Below the pieces are notes generated by a model. That model ran no database searches, was not told where the DNA came from, and saw only the letters and a list, made by a program, of their open reading frames with translations. From JBBQZU01 sp038207425 (GTDB lineage: Bacteria > Bacteroidota > Bacteroidia > Flavobacteriales_D > Cryomorphaceae), in the NCBI GenBank assembly GCA_038207425.1, contig JBBQZU010000009.1:1-64000 (forward strand): a DNA stretch of 64,000 nucleotides, in the 5' to 3' direction. Each line of letters starts with the position of its first letter. The first letter of the stretch is position 1. Both the position numbers and the translations under genes were made by a program. Below are positions 25,301 to 33,080 of this stretch, piece after piece.

Positions 25301-25590
25301 GTTTGGGTATTGTACACTATGAATTGGATTTTGTCCTGCATGGTGTAGTCGAGAAGGTCTTCTAGTGAGCGAATATTTTTTTCGGCTACCTTGCAAGTAA
25401 ACGAGGCCAATTGCTGGCCACCCTCATAAAAATAAGTGTCGAACTGCTCAAAGCGGTATTGCTGCCAAAGGAAGGTGCGGTATTGAACACGGTTTTTTCC
25501 GAATTCATTTTGCGAGCCCTGATAAAATTGCGCGTTAACCCCTGTAAATGAGAAGCTTATTAATATAGCAATTAAGATACGTCTGCTCAT
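22339..25590 (-). CDS. Fusion of peptidase MA-like, TolB-type propeller and outer-membrane barrel domains
   Basis: A 1083-aa exported protein with signal peptide RRILIAILISFSFTGVNAQF. The first third resembles a peptidase MA-like domain (FYEGGQQLASF, REGIAQVLINQVLYGGGWRE and LPDWYINGLVLYASR), but the usual HExxH zinc motif is not seen, so it may be inactive. The middle has TolB/WD40-like repeats such as WHPSGSALTYVTE, YSPNGQQMIFSG and FSKDGSRIIFTSN. The C-terminal third looks like a BamA/Omp85-type barrel ending IDWAWGVDDGITLPSVFYF. The role is probably outer-membrane assembly or surface processing. The start is ATG 25590; the preceding TTG is an alternative. Confidence 0.75.
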   Translation of the reverse strand: MSRRILIAILISFSFTGVNAQFYQGSQNEFGKNRVQYRTFLWQQYRFEQFDTYFYEGGQQLASFTCKVAEKNIRSLEDLLDYTMQDKIQFIVYNTQTEFRQSNVGLTDDDQLNIGGTARIIGSKVFVYFDGDYVRFEQNIREGIAQVLINQVLYGGGWREVVRSSTLLTLPDWYINGLVLYASRNLDADVESRIRSGINSGDYRKFNRLEGREAHIAGYALWKYVAEVYGENIIPSVLYMSRVSRNVESGFLFVLGKSLDSITKEFVAYYKGEYAYGDLTKTETDLERVSIRNKKGYIYTQFEVNADGTQAAYVSNIMGQYRLYLYDLDRNKKKKILKAEHKLDRITDFSFPVIAWHPSGSALTYVTERRGKLMMVTHNLEKHKSTSRELFELDKVLSMSYSPNGQQMIFSGVDNGQTDLYLYYTIGNRQERLTNDMYSDFDPSFSKDGSRIIFTSNRTDDTLRSGMKVNVIPRNLDVFAYNLKSRSPNLERITDTPNLIERDPYQYDSIRYTFRADFEGVINRYVATYDSAISRIDTTIHYRYFTTAKNISDYQANLLNYRASPSTGRFSVMQFESKKYHFYTSRFKDDALASRNKDAAPEPDNQNPVPGKIIDYNRDPKIEEVTPLILSKKEKTPAVIDISNYIFEGERDFAYQQETINITESVGTKKRYKPTQEKVTKLDSLTLPGARNYNLNFATDYVLGQLDNTFMADFYQPISGAANLNPGLSGLMKLGISDLFENYKIVGGFRIPFDFENSTYMISAENLTKRIDKRFTGYRQATRFLRDQSFLKVVTYNVALRLSYPINEVFSIRGSALIRLDQEISLATDVNNLQNPNTNSYFTGLKGEVVFDNTLPMGLNLRRGMRWKVWGEYYKDPLDFNTDLIVMGLDWRNYTKIHRQLIWANRVAWNTSIGKQRLLSYLGGVDNWMFTKVDNSIPVDASQNFAFQTLAAPMRGFFYNSRNGNTFAVANTELRWPIFRYLYNRPIKNDFLENFQIIGFADAGSAWTGTSPFSSENSFNNTTITTGALTVEIENNRNPIVYGYGFGFRSRLLGYFARIDWAWGVDDGITLPSVFYFSLALDF

Positions 25591-25711
25591 CAATAACGAA
25601 GTGTACTGAGGTAAAGGTAATGAAAATGCTCTGTGACTATTGCACCAATTCTCAACCTAATTAAAACACTCTACTACTTGATTTCCCTACCTTCGTGTAA
25701 AAATTCAGAGA

Positions 25712-26344
25712 ATGATTCATGTTCAAAGTTTCGTTTTCAATCCTTTTCAGGAAAATACGTACATCGCTTATACCGATTCGGGCACCTGCATGATTGTAGA
25801 CCCAGGCTGCTATGACCGCAAGGAAGAAAAATTGCTCAGCGAGTTTATTACATCCCACGGTCTAAAACCCGCATTATTGGTCAATACGCATTGCCATATA
25901 GACCATGTGTTCGGCAATGACTATGTGGCAAAAACTTATGGATTGAAGCTTTATATACCCAAAGGAGAAAAGGAAGTAATGCACTCAGCACCGCGGGTTG
26001 CAGAGCTTTACGGTCTCAACTACACCCCCCACGATGAGGTGAGTTTCATTGAAGGCGATAAAATTTTCTTAGATAAAGAAGTATTCGAAATACTGGATGT
26101 ACCTGGCCATTCGCCCGGGCACGTTGCGCTTTATCACAGGGTACAGGGATTTGTATTTGGGGGCGACGTTCTCTTCAAGCAGAGTATAGGTCGCACGGAC
26201 TTGCCCGGAGGCAATATGGATGTATTGTTGAACTCAATCAGAAGCAAACTCTTTGTAATGCCTGATGAAACCGTGGTTTATCCCGGGCATATGGAATCAA
26301 CTACCATTGGTTTTGAAAAACTTTACAATACTTTTCTGAAGTAG
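25712..26344 (+). CDS. MBL-fold metallo-hydrolase, glyoxalase II-like
   Basis: Small 210-aa hydrolase. The metal ligands are clear: THCHIDHVFGND (HxHxDH), GHSPGHVALYH, a bridging aspartate in FGGDVLFKQSIGRTDL, and the final histidine in VYPGHMES. The family covers hydroxyacylglutathione hydrolases and related thioesterases; the substrate is not predictable. It stands alone between a divergent outer-membrane gene and a convergent one. A TACCTTCG box lies 15 bases before the ATG as a possible -7 element of the TTCG variant. Confidence 0.9.
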   Translation: MIHVQSFVFNPFQENTYIAYTDSGTCMIVDPGCYDRKEEKLLSEFITSHGLKPALLVNTHCHIDHVFGNDYVAKTYGLKLYIPKGEKEVMHSAPRVAELYGLNYTPHDEVSFIEGDKIFLDKEVFEILDVPGHSPGHVALYHRVQGFVFGGDVLFKQSIGRTDLPGGNMDVLLNSIRSKLFVMPDETVVYPGHMESTTIGFEKLYNTFLK

Positions 26345-26385
26345 CTTTCCAGCAAGAAAAAAAGCAGAAGCCAGCGAACCAGGAC

Positions 26386-27225
26386 TTATTTTTTCCCAAA
26401 TAAAGATTCGGTTTTGCCGCGCTTCCTGCCGCCTTTGTCAGGACATTGTCTATCCTTCTTGCTATCATGCAACATAACTGTAACCCGCCCAATGATAGGT
26501 CGGTACCTTGAATTGAAGACGGAAAGTGTGGATCTGAAATCGTCAAACTCATACAATTTAAGTATGGGAGTTTCAATACTCGGCACGATGATCACGTTTG
26601 GTGCAATTTTAAATCCCATCCCGAACCGGTAGTGAATTTGAGCGAATAATGGGTTGGTAGCGGACAATTCAATAGGCAGTCCGCGGTTGTTGTAGGTAAA
26701 ATTATCTGATATTCTGTAGTCAGCGTTAATACCCAGAGAATTCTGAATAAACGACATATCAGAAACCTGATTTATCTTGTGGGCGTTGAACGAAAAGCTG
26801 ACGAAATTCTGGCCAAACACCCCATCGCCAGATACAACGGTAGATGTAGGGACATTGGAGTCAACGAGATTTGCAGTAAAGCGCTCTACACCGCGCAGGT
26901 TTTTAAAGCCGAGTGTGAAATCAATATAGCTGATGAGCGGAGAATTGTCAAGTACGTAAAACCTACCTGCTTCAATGCCCAAACCTATTCGCCCTACTGC
27001 ATTGTACTCCATATCGTAGTACTGTGCATCGTTGACAGGCAGTTGTTCAGTGGCGTTCTTAATAGGTCTGAATGTGTACGTGAACATTGGGCTTATGATC
27101 CAACCTTTGCGCTCATAGTTGCCATAGGTTGGGAAAATATCACGGTTCTTTTTGCGGTACATGGATTGCGCCACAGTAACCGACTGTATGAAGATGATGA
27201 TCAATGCTAAAAGAGCAATACGCAT
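26386..27225 (-). CDS. Uncharacterised exported outer-membrane protein
   Basis: A 279-aa protein with a signal peptide (MRIALLALIIIFIQSVTVAQ) and many amphipathic strands, such as WIISPMFTYTF, GRIGLGIEAG, ISYIDFTLGFKNL and FAQIHYRFGMGFKIAP. This composition is typical of a small outer-membrane barrel. The C-terminus is unusual: instead of ending on an aromatic strand it has a basic tail (DKGGRKRGKTESLFGKK). No named family was recognised. Confidence 0.7.
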   Translation of the reverse strand: MRIALLALIIIFIQSVTVAQSMYRKKNRDIFPTYGNYERKGWIISPMFTYTFRPIKNATEQLPVNDAQYYDMEYNAVGRIGLGIEAGRFYVLDNSPLISYIDFTLGFKNLRGVERFTANLVDSNVPTSTVVSGDGVFGQNFVSFSFNAHKINQVSDMSFIQNSLGINADYRISDNFTYNNRGLPIELSATNPLFAQIHYRFGMGFKIAPNVIIVPSIETPILKLYEFDDFRSTLSVFNSRYRPIIGRVTVMLHDSKKDRQCPDKGGRKRGKTESLFGKK

Positions 27226-27268
27226 GGGTTTCAGTTTTTCCTTTTGGTTAGCTCAGGGGTACGAACTT

Positions 27269-28636
27269 TTACGTCAAAACTGCCTTCGAGTTACCTTTCA
27301 GCTTTGCGGCTTCTGCCAAAATTTGTTGTTCTACCATATCCGAATTCCAGATAGCAGCAATATCGGGCATGGCCATAATGGGTTCCATAATTTTGTCCTG
27401 CTGTCGCCCACGCTCAAGTGCTTCGGAATAGCGGGTATGGCTAAAAGTAACCTGCGAGTAAAGGGGCACCCATTTATCAGGGTGTTTTTCATAAATCTTG
27501 GCTTCAATTTTCTTCTGAAGCAAAAACATGGGCTCGCCCACAAGGTCGCGCATTTCAATATAGTTTCTCAGCGCCAGTGATGCTATTGCGTCAGCGTCGG
27601 GCTTGCGGGTTTTCTGAAAGTGCGGCAATATTTCATCCCAGTTCTGACTGAATTGATCCATCATGCCATCCAGCACTGAGCAATCTTCAAAACCGCTGTT
27701 CATACCCTGACCGTAAAACGGAACGATGGCATGAGCGGCATCGCCTATAATACAAGTCTTGTTTCGCACCCACGGATAGCAGCGTATGATTACCAGATCG
27801 CTCAATGGATGCGAGTGATAATTCTCTACCAAATCGGGCATAAGTTTGTAGAAGTCAGGAAATACTTCCTTGAAAAAATGTGAGATGGCTTTATCAGTAT
27901 CGAGCGTTGCGAAGGAGTGTGCACCTTCGTAAGGCATAAAAAGAGTACAAGTAAAACTGCCACCAGAATTGGGTAGCGCTATGAGCATGTACCCGCCGCG
28001 AGGCCATATATGCAGGGCATTTTTTTCCATTTGATAAGTACCACCTTCACCTGCCGGCAAAAGAAGCTCACGGTAACCATGAGGAATATACTCCTGCTGA
28101 TAGTCAAATCTGGCCGTCTTTTGCATATCAGCGCGCACCTGAGAGAAAGCTCCATCGGTACCGAAAATCAGGTCTGCCTGCACTTCAGTCTCAATGCCGG
28201 TTGTAGAGTTCTCGAACCATGCCGTTGATTTTTCGAAATCTACCTTTACGCATCGCTCGTTGAAGTGCATTTGTACGCCATAGCCCTTTTCTGCTTTCTC
28301 GAGCAAGCGTGCATTCAGGTCGCCACGTGATACGGAGTATATCGCTTCATCTTCTTTGCCGTAACGCTGAAAAATTTCGTTGCTGTGCGTATCGTGTATA
28401 TGCCTGCCAAACATGGGAATTGACACATCGAGAACTTCGCTGCGAAGGCCTATCATATCTATTGCCTTCCAGCCCCGGTTGCTCAGCGCCAGATTAATAG
28501 ACTTACCGGCTATTATTGCTGCTTTTCTAATATCAGAGCGCCGCTCATATATTTTCACGCGGTAACCCTTTCGGGAAAAATTGGCCGCGAGAAGCGCTCC
28601 CACGAGCCCTCCACCTACAACAAGAACAGTTTTCAT
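27269..28636 (-). CDS. kmo: Kynurenine 3-monooxygenase
   Basis: FAD-dependent aromatic hydroxylase that converts L-kynurenine to 3-hydroxykynurenine with NADPH and O2. In 455 aa it shows the N-terminal FAD motif VLVVGGGLVGALLAANF, the LSNRGWKAIDMIGL region, and the second FAD motif GDAAHAIVPFYGQGMNSGFE that marks KMO. It follows kynU after 22 bases on the same strand, so the pair handles kynurenine catabolism or quinolinate-based NAD synthesis. The other pathway genes are not in the window. Confidence 0.95.
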   Translation of the reverse strand: MKTVLVVGGGLVGALLAANFSRKGYRVKIYERRSDIRKAAIIAGKSINLALSNRGWKAIDMIGLRSEVLDVSIPMFGRHIHDTHSNEIFQRYGKEDEAIYSVSRGDLNARLLEKAEKGYGVQMHFNERCVKVDFEKSTAWFENSTTGIETEVQADLIFGTDGAFSQVRADMQKTARFDYQQEYIPHGYRELLLPAGEGGTYQMEKNALHIWPRGGYMLIALPNSGGSFTCTLFMPYEGAHSFATLDTDKAISHFFKEVFPDFYKLMPDLVENYHSHPLSDLVIIRCYPWVRNKTCIIGDAAHAIVPFYGQGMNSGFEDCSVLDGMMDQFSQNWDEILPHFQKTRKPDADAIASLALRNYIEMRDLVGEPMFLLQKKIEAKIYEKHPDKWVPLYSQVTFSHTRYSEALERGRQQDKIMEPIMAMPDIAAIWNSDMVEQQILAEAAKLKGNSKAVLT

Positions 28637-28658
28637 AATAGCAATATGCTTGAGTGAT

Positions 28659-29927
28659 TTAACGCTTTAATCCTTCTGAAAGTATTTCACCGAAGTGCCA
28701 TGTATCCATATAGGTATTGTACAATGGTACAGGAGCAAGTCTGATTACATTTGGCTCACGCCAATCTGCAATAACGCCATTTTCGGTGAGAAAGTTGAAG
28801 AGGCCCTTGCCGTATCCATGCACCAACAGGCTAAGCTGACAGCCCCTTTGGTTCGCGTCAGACGGGGTGATGATCTCAATATCAGCCTTTGCCGTAAGGG
28901 CTACTTGCCTGATTACATCTTCAAGCAAAGCGGTAAGTTGAAGGCTTTTTGCCCTTAGCCTGTCCATACCTGCTTCCTGAAAAATACGAAGCGAAGCCAG
29001 GTGCGGAGCCATTGAAAATATTGGCGCATTGCTAAGCTGCCAGCCTTCAGCGCCGGGTATAGGGTCAAACCCGGGAGCCATCAGAAACCGGTCTTTTTTA
29101 TTATGCCCCCACCAGCCTGCAAATCTCGGCAAGTTGCTATCGACCGCATGGCGCTCATGTATGAAAATGCCCGAAACCGATCCCGGTCCGCTGTTCATAT
29201 ACTTATAGGTGCACCAGGCTGCAAAGTCGGGCCCCCAGTCATGGAGCTGTAGTAGCACATTGCCGGCGGCATGTGCCAGATCAAAACCAACAACCGCACC
29301 CGCTGCGTGGCCGGCACGAGTGATCCGCTCAAGATCAAAAAACTGCCCGGTATAGTAATTTACGCCACCCCAAAAAACCAGGGCAATTTCATCGCCATGT
29401 GCGGCGAGAGCCTGCTCTATGTCTTCTTCGTGAATAAGGTGCTCCCCGGGTCGTGGACTCACTTCTGTTATAGCATCTTCCGGATCATAGCCATGAAATT
29501 TTACCTGCGATTCGAGTGCATATTGATCACTCGGAAAGGCCTTGGCTTCGCAGAGTATTTTGTACCGTTTGCCGGAAGGCCTGTAAAAGCTCACCATGAG
29601 CAGGTGTATATTTGCCGTAAGGCCATTCATATGCACTACTTCGCCATGCCTTGCGCCCACCAAATCGGCACCGGGCTGCATGAGCAATTCATGGTAGCTC
29701 ACCCAGGGGTTGCGGGCCATAAAGTGACCTTCCACCCCGTACTTAGCCCAATCATCGAGTTCCTGAATGATGGCTTCACGGGCTGCCTTGGGCTGCAGTC
29801 CAAGTGAATTGCCTGTAAAATAAAGACATGGCCGGCCATTATGCTGTGGTATATGAAACTTATCGCGAAAGTAGCTGAGGGTATCAGCCTCATCCAGTTG
29901 CCGGGCTCTTTCCTTGAGGTGGTTCAT
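28659..29927 (-). CDS. kynU: Kynureninase
   Basis: PLP enzyme that cleaves 3-hydroxykynurenine to 3-hydroxyanthranilate and alanine. The 422-aa product contains LYFTGNSLGLQPKAAREAI, the PLP-lysine segment WCTYKYMNSGPGSVSG, and FAGWWGHNK. The start is the ATG at 29927 (MNHLKERARQLDEADTLSYF). The frame runs 55 codons further upstream, across the divergent hemL promoter and into the hemL coding region, which rules that extension out. A -7 box for this gene lies at 30002-29995. Confidence 0.95.
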   Translation of the reverse strand: MNHLKERARQLDEADTLSYFRDKFHIPQHNGRPCLYFTGNSLGLQPKAAREAIIQELDDWAKYGVEGHFMARNPWVSYHELLMQPGADLVGARHGEVVHMNGLTANIHLLMVSFYRPSGKRYKILCEAKAFPSDQYALESQVKFHGYDPEDAITEVSPRPGEHLIHEEDIEQALAAHGDEIALVFWGGVNYYTGQFFDLERITRAGHAAGAVVGFDLAHAAGNVLLQLHDWGPDFAAWCTYKYMNSGPGSVSGIFIHERHAVDSNLPRFAGWWGHNKKDRFLMAPGFDPIPGAEGWQLSNAPIFSMAPHLASLRIFQEAGMDRLRAKSLQLTALLEDVIRQVALTAKADIEIITPSDANQRGCQLSLLVHGYGKGLFNFLTENGVIADWREPNVIRLAPVPLYNTYMDTWHFGEILSEGLKR

Positions 29928-29948
29928 TATAGAAGGTGATTTATAGTG

Positions 29949-29956
29949 TACATTTG
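29949..29956 (+). promoter_or_regulatory. -7 promoter element of hemL
   Basis: TACATTTG matches TAnnTTTG and lies 54 bases before the hemL ATG, in the divergent kynU-hemL spacer. Confidence 0.5.
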
Positions 29957-29994
29957 CACCCGTTTTAAAGAGGCAAATTATCGAGCATTTGCCG

Positions 29995-30002
29995 CAAAGG
30001 TA
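29995..30002 (-). promoter_or_regulatory. -7 promoter element of the kynU-kmo operon
   Basis: TACCTTTG on the minus strand matches TAnnTTTG, with 67 bases to the kynU ATG. The two opposed -7 boxes imply divergent and overlapping promoters. Confidence 0.5.
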
Positions 30003-30010
30003 GCCAACAC

Positions 30011-31312
30011 ATGTTAAGAGAAAAATCCAAAGCGCTTTACGAAATAGCGCTGCAATATTTTCCGGGCGGAGTGAACAGTCCGGTTCGTGCATTTAAAGCG
30101 GTGGGTGGCACGCCCATCTTCATTGACAAAGGCGAAGGCAGCAGTATAACCGATGCCGATGGCAATACATTCATTGATTTTTGCTGCTCATACGGCCCAC
30201 TTATTTTGGGTCATGCACCCAAGGCAGTAGTGCAGGCAGTTACTGAGGCTGCTGCCCGCGGCACTTCATATGGTGCACCCACGCGCTATGAGAATGAGCT
30301 TGCTGAGCTAATAATCAGCAACCACAGATACGTTGAAAAAATAAGGTTTGTAAATTCGGGTACTGAAGCTGCTATGAGCGCCATAAGGCTGGCACGCGGC
30401 TTTACAGGAAGAAATAAGATTATAAAATTTGACGGTTGCTACCACGGCCATGTGGATGCCCTTTTGGTAAATGCCGGCAGCGGCCTTGCCACACTTGGTA
30501 CATCATCATCGGCAGGCATACCACAGGCCTATGCAAGCGAAACCATAGTGCTGCCCCTGCACAATCGCGAGGCGGTAGAACTTGCTGTGAAAAAGTACGC
30601 CGGCGACATAGCCTGTATTGCAATAGAACCTATACCTGCCAATAACGGACTGCTGATACAGGGCAAAGAATTTTTACAATTTCTGCGCGATGTATGCGAC
30701 ATGGAAAATATTCCGCTCTTCTTCGATGAAGTTATTTCAGGTTTCAGGGTAGGCTTTGAAGGTGCAGCGGGCTACTACGGCATAAAGCCCGACATACTCG
30801 CTTTTGGCAAAATAATAGGTGGCGGACTTCCGGTAGGCGCTTATGGAGCGAGCAAGGAAATAATGGCTTTTGTAGCTCCCGATGGGCCGGTGTATCAAGC
30901 CGGAACCCTTAGCGGAAACCCCGTGGCAATGGCTGCAGGCAAAGCACAGCTTCAGGCATGTCTCGCGCCGGGATTTTACGAAACCCTCGCTGCTAAAACC
31001 GATGGTTTTGCACGCGGTATAAATGAGTATGCAAAATCTAAGGCGTATCCATTCCGCGTAATTCATATTGGGTCGATTTTTTGGGTTTCATTTGCCGAGA
31101 GCGAAAACATAGCCAGCAGCCAGGATATAGACGGCAAGAAAATGAACCCGCTCTTCAGCAAAATGCACGCTTTATTGCTCGACAGAGGGATATACCTCGG
31201 GCCTTCGGGTTACGAAGTAGGCTTTGTTTCAGAAGCGCACAGTATGGACGATTTGCAAAAGGGTGCTACAGCTTTCAAGGAGTGCATCGACCTTATATTT
31301 GCAGAAGTCTAA
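30011..31312 (+). CDS. hemL: Glutamate-1-semialdehyde 2,1-aminomutase
   Basis: PLP-dependent enzyme of the C5 pathway that turns glutamate 1-semialdehyde into 5-aminolevulinate. The 433-aa product has the N-terminal FPGGVNSPVRAFKAVGGTP, RFVNSGTEAAMSAIRLARG, the cofactor aspartate in FFDEVISGFRVG, and the PLP-lysine segment AFGKIIGGGLPVGAYG. It ends at TAA 31312 and overlaps the convergent UbiA-like gene by 20 bases. It is transcribed divergently from kynU. Confidence 0.96.
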   Translation: MLREKSKALYEIALQYFPGGVNSPVRAFKAVGGTPIFIDKGEGSSITDADGNTFIDFCCSYGPLILGHAPKAVVQAVTEAAARGTSYGAPTRYENELAELIISNHRYVEKIRFVNSGTEAAMSAIRLARGFTGRNKIIKFDGCYHGHVDALLVNAGSGLATLGTSSSAGIPQAYASETIVLPLHNREAVELAVKKYAGDIACIAIEPIPANNGLLIQGKEFLQFLRDVCDMENIPLFFDEVISGFRVGFEGAAGYYGIKPDILAFGKIIGGGLPVGAYGASKEIMAFVAPDGPVYQAGTLSGNPVAMAAGKAQLQACLAPGFYETLAAKTDGFARGINEYAKSKAYPFRVIHIGSIFWVSFAESENIASSQDIDGKKMNPLFSKMHALLLDRGIYLGPSGYEVGFVSEAHSMDDLQKGATAFKECIDLIFAEV

Positions 31313-32147
31313 GCAATATAAAGCCAAGCGCCGGAAGTAGTAAAATACCATCGGCGTACAGCTCGAAATATACAGGTGATCGATAGGGTGTGGCATTGCT
31401 TAATACCCGCCATAGCGCAGGTAAGGTAAGCATGGCTACGCATAAGGCGGCCAAACTGAAATTTCCCAAGAGGTAATTCGCAGCCGATGCCGTTGCTGAA
31501 ACCCATAGGATACCCTTTCCAATTTTTATTGCACCATCAACCCCAAACCGCTGCGGAAGGGTGCGCTGCAATGTATCATCGAATGGTAAGTCGCGGATAT
31601 CGAAACACACGGCAATTACAGCTACTATACCTCCTTGCTGCAGAATGAGCAGCAAAAGATTTAACAGTGCATCAAAACTCAAGCTCTGCACCATTTCGGA
31701 ATAAGGAACCACCGCAGTGGCGACCAACCATACCAAAACTATAACAGGAAGCTTAAGGTGTGGAACCTGCCTTAGTGAAATCCAGGTATTTCTATTAGGT
31801 ACGCAGCGCAATGAGTAGCCAACTGAAAGCAAGCAAGCTATCGCAAAAAGAATTATTGCAACCAGAGAAAGACGCCATACCAAAAAGCCGATGGAGAAAA
31901 CAGAGATTCCCACAAGGGCACACTGCATATAATTATGTATGCCGTAACTTTTTAACCCAGCAGCCATTCGCTGAAAATTGTAGGTGAAAAGCGTGGCAAA
32001 AAACACAAATGCAAGGTTCAATGCATTTGCATGGTATCCGAAGTACCAATAAGAGCTTACGCAAAATGAAGCAGCGCAGCATGAAATAAACAAATTGGAT
32101 TCAGTAAATAAACGGGCAGTCATAGCTAGCTTCAGCCTGGCGCTCAT
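31293..32147 (-). CDS. UbiA-like membrane prenyltransferase homologue, possibly divergent
   Basis: A 284-aa protein with eight or more hydrophobic helices. The second UbiA aspartate motif is recognisable as DIRDLPFDDTLQRTLPQRFG. The first motif, normally NDxxDxxxD, is replaced by a region near LFTYNFQRM without the aspartates. The protein may therefore have lost or changed catalysis, or belong to a divergent branch. It is coupled by a 4-bp ATGA overlap to the upstream secreted protein. The substrate is unknown. Confidence 0.65.
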   Translation of the reverse strand: MSARLKLAMTARLFTESNLFISCCAASFCVSSYWYFGYHANALNLAFVFFATLFTYNFQRMAAGLKSYGIHNYMQCALVGISVFSIGFLVWRLSLVAIILFAIACLLSVGYSLRCVPNRNTWISLRQVPHLKLPVIVLVWLVATAVVPYSEMVQSLSFDALLNLLLLILQQGGIVAVIAVCFDIRDLPFDDTLQRTLPQRFGVDGAIKIGKGILWVSATASAANYLLGNFSLAALCVAMLTLPALWRVLSNATPYRSPVYFELYADGILLLPALGFILLRLLQI

Positions 32148-32863
32148 CGATTGTTGTCTACAATGGCGTGCACCACTAAACCCAATGCGGTGCCGATTAC
32201 ACTGCCCTTCAATGCCTGCCTTATATTCCTGCTGCGGGCCCTTGATTCAAAGCCCGCGGCGTAATCATCGTTATATTGATAGCTCATATTGTGAATGGCT
32301 CTTTCAGGTATTGAAACGGCGGGAATCAAGGCGGTAAGCGATACAAGCGGAGGGATGGCAACTGCCCAGATGCTGCCTTGTGCGGCATACCCACCTGCCA
32401 AACCGGCTGCAAGGCCACCATAGAACCAGCCCATTCCTCTCTTCGCAATACGCGCATCGCGCTCACCCAACACAAAAGCACGCGCAGCGTCGGGAGCCAT
32501 ATCATTGCCAATATCAGGATCGTAGAAGTAGAGCAACTTTTCAATGCCCAGGGTATCCTTTGATGCAAATACTTCCAGTCGGTCCAGCTTACCCGGCTTC
32601 AGCACTACAGGAAGCGTTTCGGCACGGGGTGAGCGAATGGATGTATCGAAGTACTTTCCTGCCTGGCGACGCTGATCGATATGCATCCGCTCGCGGCGAA
32701 AAAAGTTCTTATCGTAACTAAAGCGGAGGTCGGTGTAGGATGTATCGTTAAAATTGAATACAGCCATCTCCCTGCCATTCATAAGCAGCAAGCGCGTAGA
32801 CGGATTTTGCGCCTCCACCAAAAGTGCCAAAAATATGAATGCCAAAAGGGAAAGAGTTCTCAT
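32144..32863 (-). CDS. Uncharacterised secreted or membrane-attached protein
   Basis: A 239-aa protein with a signal peptide (RTLSLLAFIFLALLVEAQ). An N-terminal part contains STRLLLMNGREMAVFNFND and a series of charged beta strands, followed by a hydrophobic, glycine-rich segment (WFYGGLAAGLAGGYAAQGS and AVAIPPLVSLTALIPAV). A second hydrophobic stretch (IGTALGLVVHAIVDNNR) closes the protein. I do not recognise a family. The ATG at 32863 begins the signal peptide; the longer frame is rejected. A good promoter precedes it. Confidence 0.65.
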   Translation of the reverse strand: MRTLSLLAFIFLALLVEAQNPSTRLLLMNGREMAVFNFNDTSYTDLRFSYDKNFFRRERMHIDQRRQAGKYFDTSIRSPRAETLPVVLKPGKLDRLEVFASKDTLGIEKLLYFYDPDIGNDMAPDAARAFVLGERDARIAKRGMGWFYGGLAAGLAGGYAAQGSIWAVAIPPLVSLTALIPAVSIPERAIHNMSYQYNDDYAAGFESRARSRNIRQALKGSVIGTALGLVVHAIVDNNR

Positions 32864-32874
32864 AATTGAAGCGC

Positions 32875-32907
32875 CAAAGATATGCTTACATATTGATTGG
32901 CGGCAAA
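32875..32907 (-). promoter_or_regulatory. Bacteroidota promoter, TTTG-N21-TATCTTTG
   Basis: On the minus strand TTTG (32907-32904) is followed after 21 bases by TATCTTTG (32882-32875). The -7 box lies 11 bases before the ATG at 32863. Confidence 0.6.
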
Positions 32908-33035
32908 GCCGCAATGCGCAGTGAGTCATGTACTATAACAAAGGCAAATTCAAAAGTACATACCGCTTGATAATTAGCGTGTTTCAACTACCGCAAACAA
33001 GACCTCTCAAAATACGTTATGCATCCAATTCTGCT

Positions 33036-33043
33036 TATATTTG
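33036..33043 (+). promoter_or_regulatory. -7 promoter element of gcvP
   Basis: TATATTTG matches TAnnTTTG, 37 bases before the gcvP ATG. No glycine riboswitch fold was recognised in the leader. Confidence 0.5.
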
Positions 33044-33080
33044 CAGGCCGTAATTAACACCACCTAAACCTCACCTTTGT

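Noticed and set aside
29928..30092. N-terminal extension of kynU into the hemL region
   Set aside because: It would run across the kynU -7 box and into hemL coding sequence; the conserved start is at 29927.
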